Notes: generated by a model from the sequence alone, not told the origin. Counted from the stretch's first letter, positions 52,172 through 63,901 are shown. The stretch is DNA of 64,000 bases from Dyadobacter sp. 676 (GCF_040448675.1 NZ_CP159289.1:6431001-6495000), one strand, 5' to 3'. Numbers and translations: made by a program.

Positions 52172-54376
52172 TCAAAGTCCCATCAGTATTTCGAGCTGCG
52201 GCAGTACCCGCTTTGCTCTTTCTTTATCTATTTCCCGGATTTGAACGGTTCCCGCTCCCGGGCGTTCCTGTTTGGCGCGACCGGCTATCTTTCGTTTTTC
52301 CGCATCGGTGAAATTTGCAAATGTCCTTCGCAACAAAGGCACCACCTGCAAAAACACGTCTTCATGCAAAGTTGTCACCCATTTGTTTACAACATTCCAG
52401 ATGGTGTCGTCCAGGATGAGTACCATGGCGGCGTCTTTCAGGAAACCTTCCAGCCAGCTGGCCGACGACGACGGTTCGTTATTGACCGACAATGCCTTGG
52501 CAAATGCATTATAAGTGGCCTCCATGTCCAGCAACCGGGCGTCATATAATGCTTTGCAGCAAAAGCCCCGGATCAATGGCGCGCTGCGGTCGGAATGGAA
52601 AATGGCTCGCAATGCCTCGGTCCACGCGTCTTTCAGTTCCCCGGATTCCAGTATTGTTACCGCCTGGTTTACCTCGCGGATTTTGTCGGTTATCGCCACA
52701 GCCTGATCGTCGTCTATACCTGTGCAGCCCGGTGGCAATCCAACCACGATCCGATAGAATACCGTACGCATGATGAGGCCGATCGTATCCCGGTCGGTAT
52801 TGCGGACATTGCCGTAGCGGCTCACCTGCGCCAGCGGCACGAATGCATCCATGAGCATGGGAATGTCGGACGTGCCGGCGGCCAGTTCGTCCATCCGGCG
52901 CATGGTAACCGCCAATGCGGCTGGCAGGTCGGCCGGAATAGCGCTTTGTACCAACGGCGTGATCTCGTCGAGCCGGTTGCATGCGGCTGCGCGGTTTTCG
53001 AGGTATTTTCCGGCGGCTTCTTCCACCGTGTTGCCCCAGGGAGCTTTTTCCAGGAGATTAATGGTTAGTTCGGGATACCATCGCAATGTCCATTCTTCCT
53101 TGAAGGTTCCCTTGCCGGTCACGGTTTCGATGGTTCCCCAGCGGATGTCCAGCAATTGCAGCCGGTGCAGGAGAATGCTTTTTTGCAAATCGTTTTCTTC
53201 CCGCAAATCCAGTTTGAGCGTCTTTTCCTCGCTGGCGACCTTCATCCGGTACTTGCGGATCAACTGGTCGAGATCGCGCTGCAAGGGAACCTGCGGGGTG
53301 CCTTCTGGTACCTGCCCGAAAACTTTGCCCACGATCAGTTCACGGCGGATCAATCTCATGAGCGTGTCGTCGCCCATGCACATCACAGCCACGGTTGCTT
53401 CGTTGAGCTCTTTCAGTCCGGGCCTCGTTAATCCACGCAAGCCGGCAAGGGCGTGTGCCAGCCGCGCAGCCTCGATAATGTGCGCAGAAGAAATGTCCAC
53501 GTTGTTTTCCCGGAACACCCGCGCCGTGTTCGAGAGCCAGCGTGTGCCCTGGTCGTGCGGATACTCCCAGTTATGACGGTACCATCCCGGCGATTCCACG
53601 CCCGCACCATAACCGCTTTCGAACGACATCCGGTCGTTCGTCCAGGGTATCCAGGTAGTTTCCACCTTCGTTTTGGGCAGGCCTTTCAACAGTGCGTCGT
53701 CTTCTTTTGCTTTCGGCATTTCGCGCAATGCCGGCACATGCCATGCCCCGCAAACGACGACAATGTTTGCAAACTGTTCTTTTTGTGCGATACGGATCGA
53801 TTTCCGCATGAACGCTTCGCGGAGGTCCTCGTTTTTATCTTCGCGGAGCGGCCGGTTTTCCCGTAGCGCGGTCATGGCTTCGGCCACTGCTTGGAATACT
53901 TCCCCCGGCTGGTGCGCGATCTCGAACTGGTGTTCCCACCATTCTTCTTCGTCGTCGAAACCGGCGATCCGGGCAAAATGCGCCAGCGGATGCCGGTGCG
54001 CACCTTCCTGGTTCCCTTGTTCGGCAGAGGGTTTGCGGTGGGCTGAGGGCTGATTTTCCAATGCGAAGCTGTGGGCCATCGGCATGTCGATGAACCGGAC
54101 GGGGATGTTGTTTTCCAGTCCGTACCGGAGGGCGTTCCATTCCGGGCTGTGGATAGTGAACGGATAAAAAGTCGCCTGGTGAGGGTTGTCGGGTACGTAC
54201 GCGAGCAGGGCCACAGGCGGTCGCATATCCGCATGCGCGGCCCACGACAACATCGCCTCGCCTTCGGGCGGACCTTCGACCAGGATAATATCGGGCTGGA
54301 TGAAGGCAAGCGCGGCAAGCACGTGGCGTGACGAGCCCGGACCGTGATGGCGGATGCCTAGTAAATGAACGGACAT
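52172..54376 (-). CDS. DUF5682 family protein
   Basis: A 734-residue protein, fourth in the operon. The N-terminus MSVHLLGIRHHGPGSSRHVL and IILVEGPPEGEAMLSWA resembles the GxxH.../ExP active-site pattern of the TraB/EreA/ChaN-like superfamily, and NIVVVCGAWHVPALREMP supplies a later GAWH motif. So a metal- or water-activating hydrolase centre is plausible in residues 1-260. The remainder is helical with no recognised motif. The family occurs almost always beside MoxR, VWA, DUF5691 and SWIM genes, as here. The function is unknown. No signal peptide is present. Confidence 0.85.
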   Translation of the reverse strand: MSVHLLGIRHHGPGSSRHVLAALAFIQPDIILVEGPPEGEAMLSWAAHADMRPPVALLAYVPDNPHQATFYPFTIHSPEWNALRYGLENNIPVRFIDMPMAHSFALENQPSAHRKPSAEQGNQEGAHRHPLAHFARIAGFDDEEEWWEHQFEIAHQPGEVFQAVAEAMTALRENRPLREDKNEDLREAFMRKSIRIAQKEQFANIVVVCGAWHVPALREMPKAKEDDALLKGLPKTKVETTWIPWTNDRMSFESGYGAGVESPGWYRHNWEYPHDQGTRWLSNTARVFRENNVDISSAHIIEAARLAHALAGLRGLTRPGLKELNEATVAVMCMGDDTLMRLIRRELIVGKVFGQVPEGTPQVPLQRDLDQLIRKYRMKVASEEKTLKLDLREENDLQKSILLHRLQLLDIRWGTIETVTGKGTFKEEWTLRWYPELTINLLEKAPWGNTVEEAAGKYLENRAAACNRLDEITPLVQSAIPADLPAALAVTMRRMDELAAGTSDIPMLMDAFVPLAQVSRYGNVRNTDRDTIGLIMRTVFYRIVVGLPPGCTGIDDDQAVAITDKIREVNQAVTILESGELKDAWTEALRAIFHSDRSAPLIRGFCCKALYDARLLDMEATYNAFAKALSVNNEPSSSASWLEGFLKDAAMVLILDDTIWNVVNKWVTTLHEDVFLQVVPLLRRTFANFTDAEKRKIAGRAKQERPGAGTVQIREIDKERAKRVLPQLEILMGL

Positions 54377-54409
54377 TGGTTTCCAGAATTTTTAAAAAAA
54401 CAGCGGGTG

Positions 54410-55492
54410 TCAGATCACATCGCGGCAGGCGCGGTACAGGTCTTTCCAGCCGTCGCGTTGTTTCAGCACGGTCTCCATATATTCCTGGAAAACGATTTTG
54501 TCCTGCACCGGATCCTTGATCACCGCGCCAACGAGCCCGCTGGCGAGGTCGTCAGCTGTCAGGCTCGCATCGCCGAAATGATAGGCGAGGGAGAGTCCGC
54601 TATTCATCACCGAAATCGCTTCGGCGGTGCTCAACGTTCCCGACGGAATTTTGAGTTTGGTTTTGCCATCGTTGGAAACGCCGTTGCGTAACTCCCTGAA
54701 AATCGTCACAATGCGATTGATCTCTTCAAGTATTGGTTTGTTCGTGGGTAAATCGATGCCCTTGCTGAAACTCGCTACGCGCTGTTGTACGATCTCGACT
54801 TCCTCTTCCATGGTAGCCGGTACGGGCAGTATTACGGTATTAAAGCGCCGCTTCAACGCGCTCGACAGGTCGTTCACACCCTTGTCGCGGTTATTGGCAG
54901 TAGCAATCACATTGAATCCCCTTATCGCCTCGACTTTCATATTCAGCTCCGGAATCGGCAGCATTTTCTCCGAAAGGATGGTGATCAGGCTGTCCTGTAC
55001 GTCGGAACCGATACGGGTAAGTTCTTCGATGCGGACTATTTTGCCTTCCCTCATGGCCCTCATCACCGGCGTTTCCACAACCGCTTCCGGCACCGGGCCG
55101 GCCGAAAGCAGTTGCGCGTAGTTCCAGCCATAGCGGACCGCTTCCTCACTGGTTCCCGCTGTTCCCTGTACGACGAGCCCGGAGTCGCCCGAGATTGCCG
55201 CGCTGATGTGTTCCGAAACCCATGATTTCGCGGTTCCCGGCAGGCCGTACAGCAGCAGGGCGCGGTCGGTGGTAAGCGTGGCGACCGCAATTTCCATGAG
55301 CCTGCGGTTTCCGATATATTTCGCGCTCACTTTGAAGCCGTTATCGAGCCGTCCGCCCATAAGGTAGGTAACCACCGCATGCGGCGACAGCTTCCAGTTT
55401 TCAGGGCGCGGATGCTTGTCCTGCTTGCCGATTTCTTCTATTTCCAATGCAAACTGCTCTTCCGCGGCCTGCCTTAAAACGTGCTGTGACAT
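54410..55492 (-). CDS. MoxR-type AAA+ ATPase
   Basis: A 360-residue ATPase, third in the operon. Walker A YGLPGTAKSW (GLPGTAKS at 83-90), GKIVRIEELTRIGSDVQDSL as the Walker B region, FNVIATANNRDKGVNDLSSA (sensor 1) and LKRRFNTVILPVPATMEEEV (arginine finger region) follow MoxR order. MoxR proteins are hexameric chaperones that remodel partners through VWA-domain adaptors, which the last gene of the operon provides. Its ATG overlaps the TGA/TAG end of the DUF5691 gene at 55492. Confidence 0.93.
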   Translation of the reverse strand: MSQHVLRQAAEEQFALEIEEIGKQDKHPRPENWKLSPHAVVTYLMGGRLDNGFKVSAKYIGNRRLMEIAVATLTTDRALLLYGLPGTAKSWVSEHISAAISGDSGLVVQGTAGTSEEAVRYGWNYAQLLSAGPVPEAVVETPVMRAMREGKIVRIEELTRIGSDVQDSLITILSEKMLPIPELNMKVEAIRGFNVIATANNRDKGVNDLSSALKRRFNTVILPVPATMEEEVEIVQQRVASFSKGIDLPTNKPILEEINRIVTIFRELRNGVSNDGKTKLKIPSGTLSTAEAISVMNSGLSLAYHFGDASLTADDLASGLVGAVIKDPVQDKIVFQEYMETVLKQRDGWKDLYRACRDVI

Positions 55493-56958
55493 TAGTCTAT
55501 CTGTTGAATGAGTTCTTTAATACGCATCATTTCAGATGCTTGTGTTTTAAAATACCTCGTCTGATAATCCTGCCTCGGATCGTTGATAACAGCTTGGAGC
55601 TTCGCAAATGCGGCGACGGGCAGGTGCAATGCAAGCCGGTGGTAAACGGCCTGCGTAACATTATAAGGAAAGCGGATGAGGTAATCGATGATGTCCCCGG
55701 CCAGTTTCAAAGGAAGCGGCGTATAGTTGTCGTCGAAGAGGTAGGTAAGCAGGCCGGTCAGGTTGTTGTTCAAAAAGCGGCCATAAAATGCCTGACGCTC
55801 GCTTTCTTCCAATGCGTCGAGAAGGCGGATATCCGTGGCCTCTTCCCGGTGCAGCAAGGCGAAACACCAGGCTTTGTTCCGGAAACGTACGGCTGCGCGC
55901 ACCAGGAACGGCATCAGCGTACCGGCTGCTTTCTGGCCCAGCAGGAATGTGATCAATTGCTGCTCCGTCGTCCCTAACGCATTGGCCAGCACTACGGGAT
56001 CGACCCAGGCCATCAGCTGGGCTGCGTGATAGACATAGTCTTCCACGCCTTTTTCCCTGCTCACTCTCTCTATGCCGGTCTTAAAAAGCCCGTCGTCAAG
56101 AGGCATGTCTCCACGGATTGTCAGCACCTTCTTTTTGGTTATTAATAAATGCTTTTCCTCGCGGACTTCGAGCACCCGGGTCAGCGCTTCCAGATAAGCG
56201 TGGTTTAACGCCGAACCGGGAATTTGTTTAAGAAGATCGAATGCGGTTTCCTTTACTTTCTGGCTCTTGTCCGAAGTTAATTTCTGTAAAAAGGGTTCGT
56301 CTCTGAGCGATAGCCCTTCCGATAGCAATTGTACGAATATCAGGCGGTTTCCGGCATTTTCTTCTGCCAGCGTATTTTCAAGAAGCGCGATGGCGCCCTC
56401 GGGATCTGTTTTCCGCAAGCTGGTCAAATAGGTTTTTCTTTCTTCCAAAGTTCCTGTTTCCCAGATGTTTTCGTCTCCTTTGGCTGTTGCCGGCGTAGTG
56501 CTCCATTTTGGATTGAGACGGCAAAGCCACTGCCCGGCCTGCCCGCAGGCATCCAATAGTTGTAACCGATCCTTTCCCGAATTCAATGCCTTGTTCAATA
56601 CCATCGGCACCAGCCAGGATTGCAAAACCTTTCCCGATTTTACCAGTCTGAAAAGGTAGTAGCGAAACAGCACTTCGTTTCGGTCTTTCAATGAGGCATG
56701 GATCAGGCCGGTGATTTTGTCGCCGGCGGGTTGCCGGGTTTCGGGCGGGCATCCGGGAAGCGTATGGTCGATCTTTGATGGCTTTGCGCCAGCTTCCTCG
56801 TACAACAGGGCGGTGAAGGCTGTTTTGAGGAAACGGTCTTCCCGGTCACTGCCCAACGCCCCGATCCTGGCTATTATCGGTAAGTCATCTTGTTGGTTTT
56901 CAGGTGTAAACCGGCCGGTTCCGAGTAACGCGGCTTTCATAATTTCCGGCTGCATCAT
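55492..56958 (-). CDS. DUF5691 family protein
   Basis: A 488-residue, mostly helical protein, second in the operon. Seen: ALLGTGRFTPENQQDDLPII, LVPMVLNKALNSGKDRLQLL, QAGQWLCRLNPKWSTTPATA and LLEQKP-like HEAT-type helices (VKETAFDLLKQIPGSALNHA). The pattern CGxxGxWLxxxNPxW marks the DUF5691 family. Its helical-repeat build suggests a scaffold or client-binding protein. It overlaps the SWIM gene by 4 bases (ATGA) and touches the MoxR gene. Confidence 0.83.
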   Translation of the reverse strand: MMQPEIMKAALLGTGRFTPENQQDDLPIIARIGALGSDREDRFLKTAFTALLYEEAGAKPSKIDHTLPGCPPETRQPAGDKITGLIHASLKDRNEVLFRYYLFRLVKSGKVLQSWLVPMVLNKALNSGKDRLQLLDACGQAGQWLCRLNPKWSTTPATAKGDENIWETGTLEERKTYLTSLRKTDPEGAIALLENTLAEENAGNRLIFVQLLSEGLSLRDEPFLQKLTSDKSQKVKETAFDLLKQIPGSALNHAYLEALTRVLEVREEKHLLITKKKVLTIRGDMPLDDGLFKTGIERVSREKGVEDYVYHAAQLMAWVDPVVLANALGTTEQQLITFLLGQKAAGTLMPFLVRAAVRFRNKAWCFALLHREEATDIRLLDALEESERQAFYGRFLNNNLTGLLTYLFDDNYTPLPLKLAGDIIDYLIRFPYNVTQAVYHRLALHLPVAAFAKLQAVINDPRQDYQTRYFKTQASEMMRIKELIQQID

Positions 56959-58265
56959 TTCACAAATAACCCTTTAAATCGCGTCCATACATAATGCAAC
57001 CCGAATGTTTCATTTTCATAAACCCCAAAAACCGAAAATGGTTGGCCCGTACTGAATGCCAGGACCGTCCAGCGCTCATCTTCGTCATTGGAAACCGGCG
57101 CCGCATTCCCTTCGGGATCGACGAGAAACCAATGCTCATCCTTCACGATCAGCTTTGCATCATTTAAAATGAAAGGAACTTGTTCCGTAAAGACATTCGC
57201 GGCCAATGTTTCGGTGATTCTTGTGTAAATGTCCGGCAGATAGCTTGTTGTATTTATATTGATGCCCTTGGGTGGCAAAGTCTGCTGCTGCCTTATCAGC
57301 GCCCGCACCGGATTGGCTCCCGGATAGAATGCCAGTTCGGCCTGTAAATGCATGCCGGGAAAGAGCATATGCTGCGGCACCTGGTTGCCGGCGTAGAAAT
57401 TCAGCAGCAATGCGAAGCGCGCAGAGTTGCGGCCAAAAAGCCAGATCCGTTCGGTGGTCAGGTTGCCTTCCTCGGTGCTCGTGACCGAAAGTACGATCCA
57501 ATGATCGGCAATGGCCGCTCCTTCCAGTACCTCCTCGCGGGAGGTGGTCCAGCCGACGAGCGTTCGTAATTCATGGGCGAGCTCCGGAGGCAGCTGGTCA
57601 CGACGGAGGTAACCTTCCGTGAGCATGTATAAGCCGGACAGACGTTTCAATAATGGTTTTTGCCAGCCATCGGTGAAGAAGTTGAGCAGGTTAACCTGCC
57701 GCAACTGTGCCGCGAGTCCACCCGCTTGCGCATCGATCATCCGTGCGGTAATGTTGGCATTGAACTGATATGCCTGTTGCGGAACGTGCATCAGCCCGTT
57801 GCGGATTACGTCGCGCAGCCACGCCCGCAGCTCCGCGATCCCGCTGTCGACTTTCCTTTCACGTGCTTCCACGCGTTTGACCCTCGCAGCGTCGTCGGGC
57901 TGTCTGTCCGATTTCTGTTCCCTGGCAGCGTCCCTGACTTCCCGTTTACCGAGCCATTCCGCCACGTGTTCCGGCAATGCGGCTTCGTCATGGAAAGCGC
58001 CCGGGTCCTGTGCGTAAAGTAAAAGCAGGCCCAATCCGTGCTTGCAGGGGAACTTCCGGCTGGGACAGGTGCATTTGAATGCAAGGTTGGTCAGGTCTAC
58101 AATGGTTTTATACGGTGTTTTGCCGCTGCCCTGGCAGTCACCCCAAAGCGCTTTGCGATTGGCATAAACGACGACCCACTTCGAACGGGTAGCCAACTGC
58201 TGGCCGGCTCTGGCGGAGGCTTCGTCGGGGGCGAGTTGCAGGATCTGTTCCCGGTTGTACAGCAT
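56955..58265 (-). CDS. SWIM zinc-finger protein
   Basis: A 436-residue protein, first gene of the operon. The SWIM finger reads FKCTCPSRKFPCKHGLGLLL (C65, C67, C74, H76; CxC...CxH), preceded by YKTIVDLTNLAF, as in zinc-binding DNA/protein-interaction modules. The middle is helical (WLRDVIRNGLMHVPQQAYQF) and the C-terminal half is beta-rich. SWIM-MoxR-VWA gene sets are known across bacteria, but their substrate is not. Promoter signals must lie in 58266-58433, shared with the divergent gene at 58434. Confidence 0.88.
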   Translation of the reverse strand: MLYNREQILQLAPDEASARAGQQLATRSKWVVVYANRKALWGDCQGSGKTPYKTIVDLTNLAFKCTCPSRKFPCKHGLGLLLLYAQDPGAFHDEAALPEHVAEWLGKREVRDAAREQKSDRQPDDAARVKRVEARERKVDSGIAELRAWLRDVIRNGLMHVPQQAYQFNANITARMIDAQAGGLAAQLRQVNLLNFFTDGWQKPLLKRLSGLYMLTEGYLRRDQLPPELAHELRTLVGWTTSREEVLEGAAIADHWIVLSVTSTEEGNLTTERIWLFGRNSARFALLLNFYAGNQVPQHMLFPGMHLQAELAFYPGANPVRALIRQQQTLPPKGININTTSYLPDIYTRITETLAANVFTEQVPFILNDAKLIVKDEHWFLVDPEGNAAPVSNDEDERWTVLAFSTGQPFSVFGVYENETFGLHYVWTRFKGLFVK

Positions 58266-58433
58266 TCAGTGGATTCAAAAAATCAGAAATGCTAAAATAA
58301 GGATTACAGTTCACAAAATCGCCGTGCGATTTGTCACTGTCGCGGAAATAAGTCGAGGAGACCCAAACGGATGAACGATCGGCGAATAGGCTAAAAAACG
58401 CTATATTAGGCTTTCCTAAATCCAATCTTTTCG

Positions 58434-59639
58434 ATGAATAAAGTTGCCTCATCCCCGCTTCGCCTGGATTCGATCGACCTTTTCCGGGCGGTAACCATGT
58501 TTCTGATGATTTTCGTGAACGATCTCTGGACGCTCGAAGGTGTGCCGGGGTGGTTGGAACACAGCAAAGCAGCCGAGGATGCTATGGGGCTTTCGGACGT
58601 CGTATTTCCCGGGTTCCTGTTTATTGTCGGGCTCTCCATTCCTTTCGCGATTTCCAACCGCAGGAAAAAAGGAGATAGTAATGCGTTAATCATCAGGCAT
58701 ATCGGAGAGAGGACATTTGCATTGCTGCTGATGGGCATATTCATCGTGAATTACGAAAATATCGCAGGCGGTGCAATGGTCGTCAGTAAGTACGTGTGGG
58801 AGATCGGGATGGTAGTCGCTTTTTTCCTGATCTGGAATGTATACCCGTCCAATCCCGAAAGAAAATGGGTTTATGCGGCTTTGAAAGTCTTTGGTTATCT
58901 GTCGCTTGCCGGTCTGGCGATCATTTACAAAGGGGGCGATGCCGAAAACCCTGCCTGGATGGGAACGCATTGGTATGGCATTCTCGGGCTTATCGGCTGG
59001 TCGTACCTGTTGAGCGCGCTTGCGTATGTCGTTACCGGTGACCGCCTTGCGTGGGTCGTCGGCGGCTGGCTTTTTTTCGTGCTTTTCAACCTCGCCGACT
59101 TTGCCGGTACACTCGATTTTCTGGATCCGGTGAAAAAATATGTGTGGATTGTGGGAAGCGGCTCGATGCCGGCCTTCGTGATGGGCGGGGTAGTGGCGTC
59201 GGTAATTTACAGGAACAACGCCAGCCGCAACGCCATCGGGGCCGCGTACCTGGTTGTGCTCGTCGTTTTAGGCTCGATATGCCTGGCGTATGGCTTCGGT
59301 ACCCGGCCTTTTTGGGGAATATCAAAAATAAGGGCGACACCGGCATGGGTGGGCATTTGCACCGGTATCAGCTTTATTACGTTTGCTTTTCTGTTCTGGC
59401 TGATCGATTTGAAAAAGATAAAGAACTGGGCGGATGTCATCAAACCTGCGGGAACCGCCACTCTCACTTGTTATCTCATCCCTTATATATGGTATGCGGT
59501 GATTACCCTGGCGGGGATAAGCCTGCCGATGGCCCTTCGCACGGGCGCGGTCGGGTTGGTAAAATCGGCCTGTTTTTCGATGCTGGTAATTTTGCTGACG
59601 GGCGCCGTCAATCGGATTGGAATAAAACTTAAGATTTGA
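58434..59639 (+). CDS. DUF5009/heparan-glucosaminide acetyltransferase-like membrane protein
   Basis: A 401-residue membrane protein with about ten hydrophobic helices. LRLDSIDLFRAVTMFLMIFV then LSDVVFPGFLFIVGLSIPFA matches the YeiB/HGSNAT-like acyltransferase group, where a His early in the membrane domain moves acetyl groups across the membrane; that His is replaced here by Asn-Asp (FVNDLW). Such proteins are frequent in Bacteroidota glycan loci. It is followed 69 bases later by a sugar isomerase gene. Confidence 0.8.
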   Translation: MNKVASSPLRLDSIDLFRAVTMFLMIFVNDLWTLEGVPGWLEHSKAAEDAMGLSDVVFPGFLFIVGLSIPFAISNRRKKGDSNALIIRHIGERTFALLLMGIFIVNYENIAGGAMVVSKYVWEIGMVVAFFLIWNVYPSNPERKWVYAALKVFGYLSLAGLAIIYKGGDAENPAWMGTHWYGILGLIGWSYLLSALAYVVTGDRLAWVVGGWLFFVLFNLADFAGTLDFLDPVKKYVWIVGSGSMPAFVMGGVVASVIYRNNASRNAIGAAYLVVLVVLGSICLAYGFGTRPFWGISKIRATPAWVGICTGISFITFAFLFWLIDLKKIKNWADVIKPAGTATLTCYLIPYIWYAVITLAGISLPMALRTGAVGLVKSACFSMLVILLTGAVNRIGIKLKI

Positions 59640-59708
59640 AAGGATAGGTGGTAAATCCGCGGCTCTTCGTCTTTTATTGAAACAGCAATAGATATCAAAT
59701 CAATCAGA

Positions 59709-60548
59709 ATGAATTCCAGGAGAACATTTGTCAAGAAGGGCATCGCCGGTCTGATGGCAGGCAGCATTGTTTCATTTCCAGAAAAAAGCATTGCAGGCCC
59801 GGTGCGGCAAAAAAAGGAAGACACCTTCAAACTGGGTATCGCCGGTTACAGTTTTTATCATTTCAAACTCGAAGAGGCTCTTGAGATGATGAAGAGGACA
59901 GATGTTCATTACCTGTGTATCAAAGATTTTCACTTGCCTTACAACAGCACTGCCGAGCAAATCTCCACATTTCATCAGAAACTGAAAGACGCCGGGGTGA
60001 CGGGATATGCCGTGGGACCGATTTATACGAAAACCCATCAGGATATCGATAATGCATTCGATTACGCGAAGCGCGTGGGCGTCGACCTGATTGTCGGTAT
60101 CCCTAACCACGAGGACCTGAAATATGTGGAGCAAAAGGTGAAGGAGTACAATATCCGCTATGCAATCCATAACCATGGTCCGGAGGATAAGCTTTACCCC
60201 AACGCCGCTTCGGTTTACAACCATGTGAAAGACCTTGATCCGCGCGTAGGTCTTTGTTTCGACATGGGGCACAACAAACGCGACAACCAGGATTCTGTCG
60301 CCGACCTCGGTAAATACAGCAAGCGTATTTTCGACATACACCTTAAAAATGTGACTGCGGCGACAAAGGACGGTAAAACCTGTGAATTGGGCCGCGGAAT
60401 TATCGATATTCCTGCATTTGTGAAAATGTTGCGAAAAATCAAATATGCGGGATCATGCAGCCTTGAATATGAGAAGGATATGAAGGACCCGCTGGCGGGC
60501 ATCGCCGAGTCGGTGGGATATTTCCGGGGAGTTTGCGAGGCGAGTTAA
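59709..60548 (+). CDS. Sugar phosphate isomerase/epimerase-like TIM-barrel protein with Tat-like leader
   Basis: A 279-residue protein. The leader MNSRRTFVKKGIAGLMAGSI is twin-arginine-like. The xylose-isomerase-type barrel shows LKDAGVTGYAVGPIYTKTHQ, VGVDLIVGIPNHEDLKYVEQ, YAIHNHGPEDKLYPNAASVY, VGLCFDMGHNKRDNQDSVAD (metal-binding Asp and His), FDIHLKNVTAATKDGKTCEL and CSLEYEKDM (Glu). Its substrate is unknown; exported family members act on sugars or inositol-like compounds. Confidence 0.85.
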   Translation: MNSRRTFVKKGIAGLMAGSIVSFPEKSIAGPVRQKKEDTFKLGIAGYSFYHFKLEEALEMMKRTDVHYLCIKDFHLPYNSTAEQISTFHQKLKDAGVTGYAVGPIYTKTHQDIDNAFDYAKRVGVDLIVGIPNHEDLKYVEQKVKEYNIRYAIHNHGPEDKLYPNAASVYNHVKDLDPRVGLCFDMGHNKRDNQDSVADLGKYSKRIFDIHLKNVTAATKDGKTCELGRGIIDIPAFVKMLRKIKYAGSCSLEYEKDMKDPLAGIAESVGYFRGVCEAS

Positions 60549-60605
60549 TATGGAAAAAACGTATAAAGTGCCGTAAAACCCTATTTTTGCATGAACAAGG
60601 TTTGA

Positions 60606-62638
<2,033 letters not shown>

Positions 62639-62710
62639 GAATGCTTTTTTGAAATAGTATGCTGAAAAACGCGCCCGGTTTTTTGAAATTTAAGTCGGGA
62701 AGCGGTGAGT

Positions 62711-62868
62711 AGTGGGCGATAAGCTATAAGCAATAGGCTGTAAACTGTAAGTAATAGGCTGCGCTAATGGGCTGTTATTCAGCTGGTATGCACTTACCCG
62801 ACAATGCCGTATCTCGCTTCTCTAATGCTTATAGCTTAAAGCCTATTGCTTACAGCCTACTGCCCCCA
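62711..62868. repeat. Imperfect inverted repeat of AAGC(A/T)ATAGGCT-type units
   Basis: Left arm about 62711-62760 and right arm about 62824-62868 pair over roughly 45 bases with mismatches. Each arm contains two tandem units based on TAAGCAATAGGCT and AAGCTAT. It lies between the VanZ and SDR genes. It could form a long hairpin in the SDR transcript and serve as its terminator. Confidence 0.65.
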
Positions 62869-62870
62869 CC

Positions 62871-63689
62871 TTATCCGTTATCCGCAAACTCCGGATAGAG
62901 CGTCATTCCACCGTCGATGTATAGTGTTTCACCATTAACATAATCCGAATCGTCCGATGCGAGCCAGGCGACGGCCTTGGCGACATCCTGCGCCGTGCCG
63001 ATGCGTTTGTATGGAATCAGCTGCAACAAGCTTTTGTATTTGTCCGGGTCAGACCATACTTCCTTATTAATCGGGGTTTTGATCGCCCCGGGACTTACGG
63101 AATTCACCCGAATTTTGTAAGGTGCAAGTTCCTGGGATATAGACTTCATGAACATCATCACGCCGCCCTTAGAAGCTGCGTAGTTAACATGTCCCGCCCA
63201 AGGGATAACGTCGTGGACGGAGCTCATCAGCACGATTTTCCCGATCGCCAATTCACTGTGCGCATTGCGATTAACTGATTGGTCCTGAGCGATGAACTGC
63301 TTTGCCGCCTCGCGGCAAGCCAGAAATTGGCCGGTAAGGTTGATGTCGATGACTTTCTGCCATTGGGCAAGCGTCATTTCAAGGAAAGGCGCGTCCTGTT
63401 GCAGACCCGCGTTGCTTACAAGCACATCCACGCGCCCGAACTGATTCACAGCTTCGGCGAATAATGCTTTTACATCTTCTTCCTCACTCACGTCAGCCCT
63501 GACGAGAATGGCACTTCCGCCATTGGACCGGATTTCTTCGACTACTTCACGGCCCGCTTCCTCGTTGGAGCTGTAATTCACCACCACATGTGCGCCATTA
63601 CTCCCGAAATGAAGAGCACAGGCTTTACCGATCCCCGAGCTGGATCCTGTCACGATGACGACCTGATCTTTGAATTTCAGTTCGATCAT
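62871..63689 (-). CDS. Short-chain dehydrogenase/reductase (glucose 1-dehydrogenase-like)
   Basis: A 272-residue NAD(P)-dependent oxidoreductase. Cofactor loop VTGSSSGIGKACAL, VSNAGLQQDAPFLEMTLAQW (NAG motif), the Ser of LMSSVHD and the catalytic YAASKGG (YxxxK) are present, then VNSVSPGAIKTPINKEVW and VNGETLYIDGGMTLYPEF, typical of the glucose 1-dehydrogenase group. The substrate is uncertain. Its ATG overlaps the stop of the small upstream gene (ATGA at 63686-63689). Confidence 0.92.
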   Translation of the reverse strand: MIELKFKDQVVIVTGSSSGIGKACALHFGSNGAHVVVNYSSNEEAGREVVEEIRSNGGSAILVRADVSEEEDVKALFAEAVNQFGRVDVLVSNAGLQQDAPFLEMTLAQWQKVIDINLTGQFLACREAAKQFIAQDQSVNRNAHSELAIGKIVLMSSVHDVIPWAGHVNYAASKGGVMMFMKSISQELAPYKIRVNSVSPGAIKTPINKEVWSDPDKYKSLLQLIPYKRIGTAQDVAKAVAWLASDDSDYVNGETLYIDGGMTLYPEFADNG

Positions 63690-63901
63690 ATGATTTCCTT
63701 TTCAACGGATTTCAATTTTTTCCAAACGCGACGGTTCACATTCTTGACCGCCCAGTTTTTCGCAATCAGAATTGCTTTGGAAACAGCCTCGCGGGGAGAA
63801 ACATTGGTTGATCTCAAAAGTTCCTGGGCAACGGCCACCGCTTTTTCACGCGTGGTGGGTGAAAGGTACATCAATTCCGGTAATGCGATTCTTGCGTCCA
63901 T
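63686..63901 (-). CDS. Small basic helical protein of unknown function
   Basis: A 71-residue protein, MDARIALPELMYLSPTTREK then AVAVAQELLRSTNVSPREAV and KNWAVKNVNRRVWKKLKSVE. It is two or three helices, basic towards the C-terminus, with no cysteine. Its stop overlaps the SDR start, so the two are co-translated. I do not recognise a family. The 99 bases to its right hold no visible gene and probably include its promoter. Confidence 0.65.
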   Translation of the reverse strand: MDARIALPELMYLSPTTREKAVAVAQELLRSTNVSPREAVSKAILIAKNWAVKNVNRRVWKKLKSVEKEII

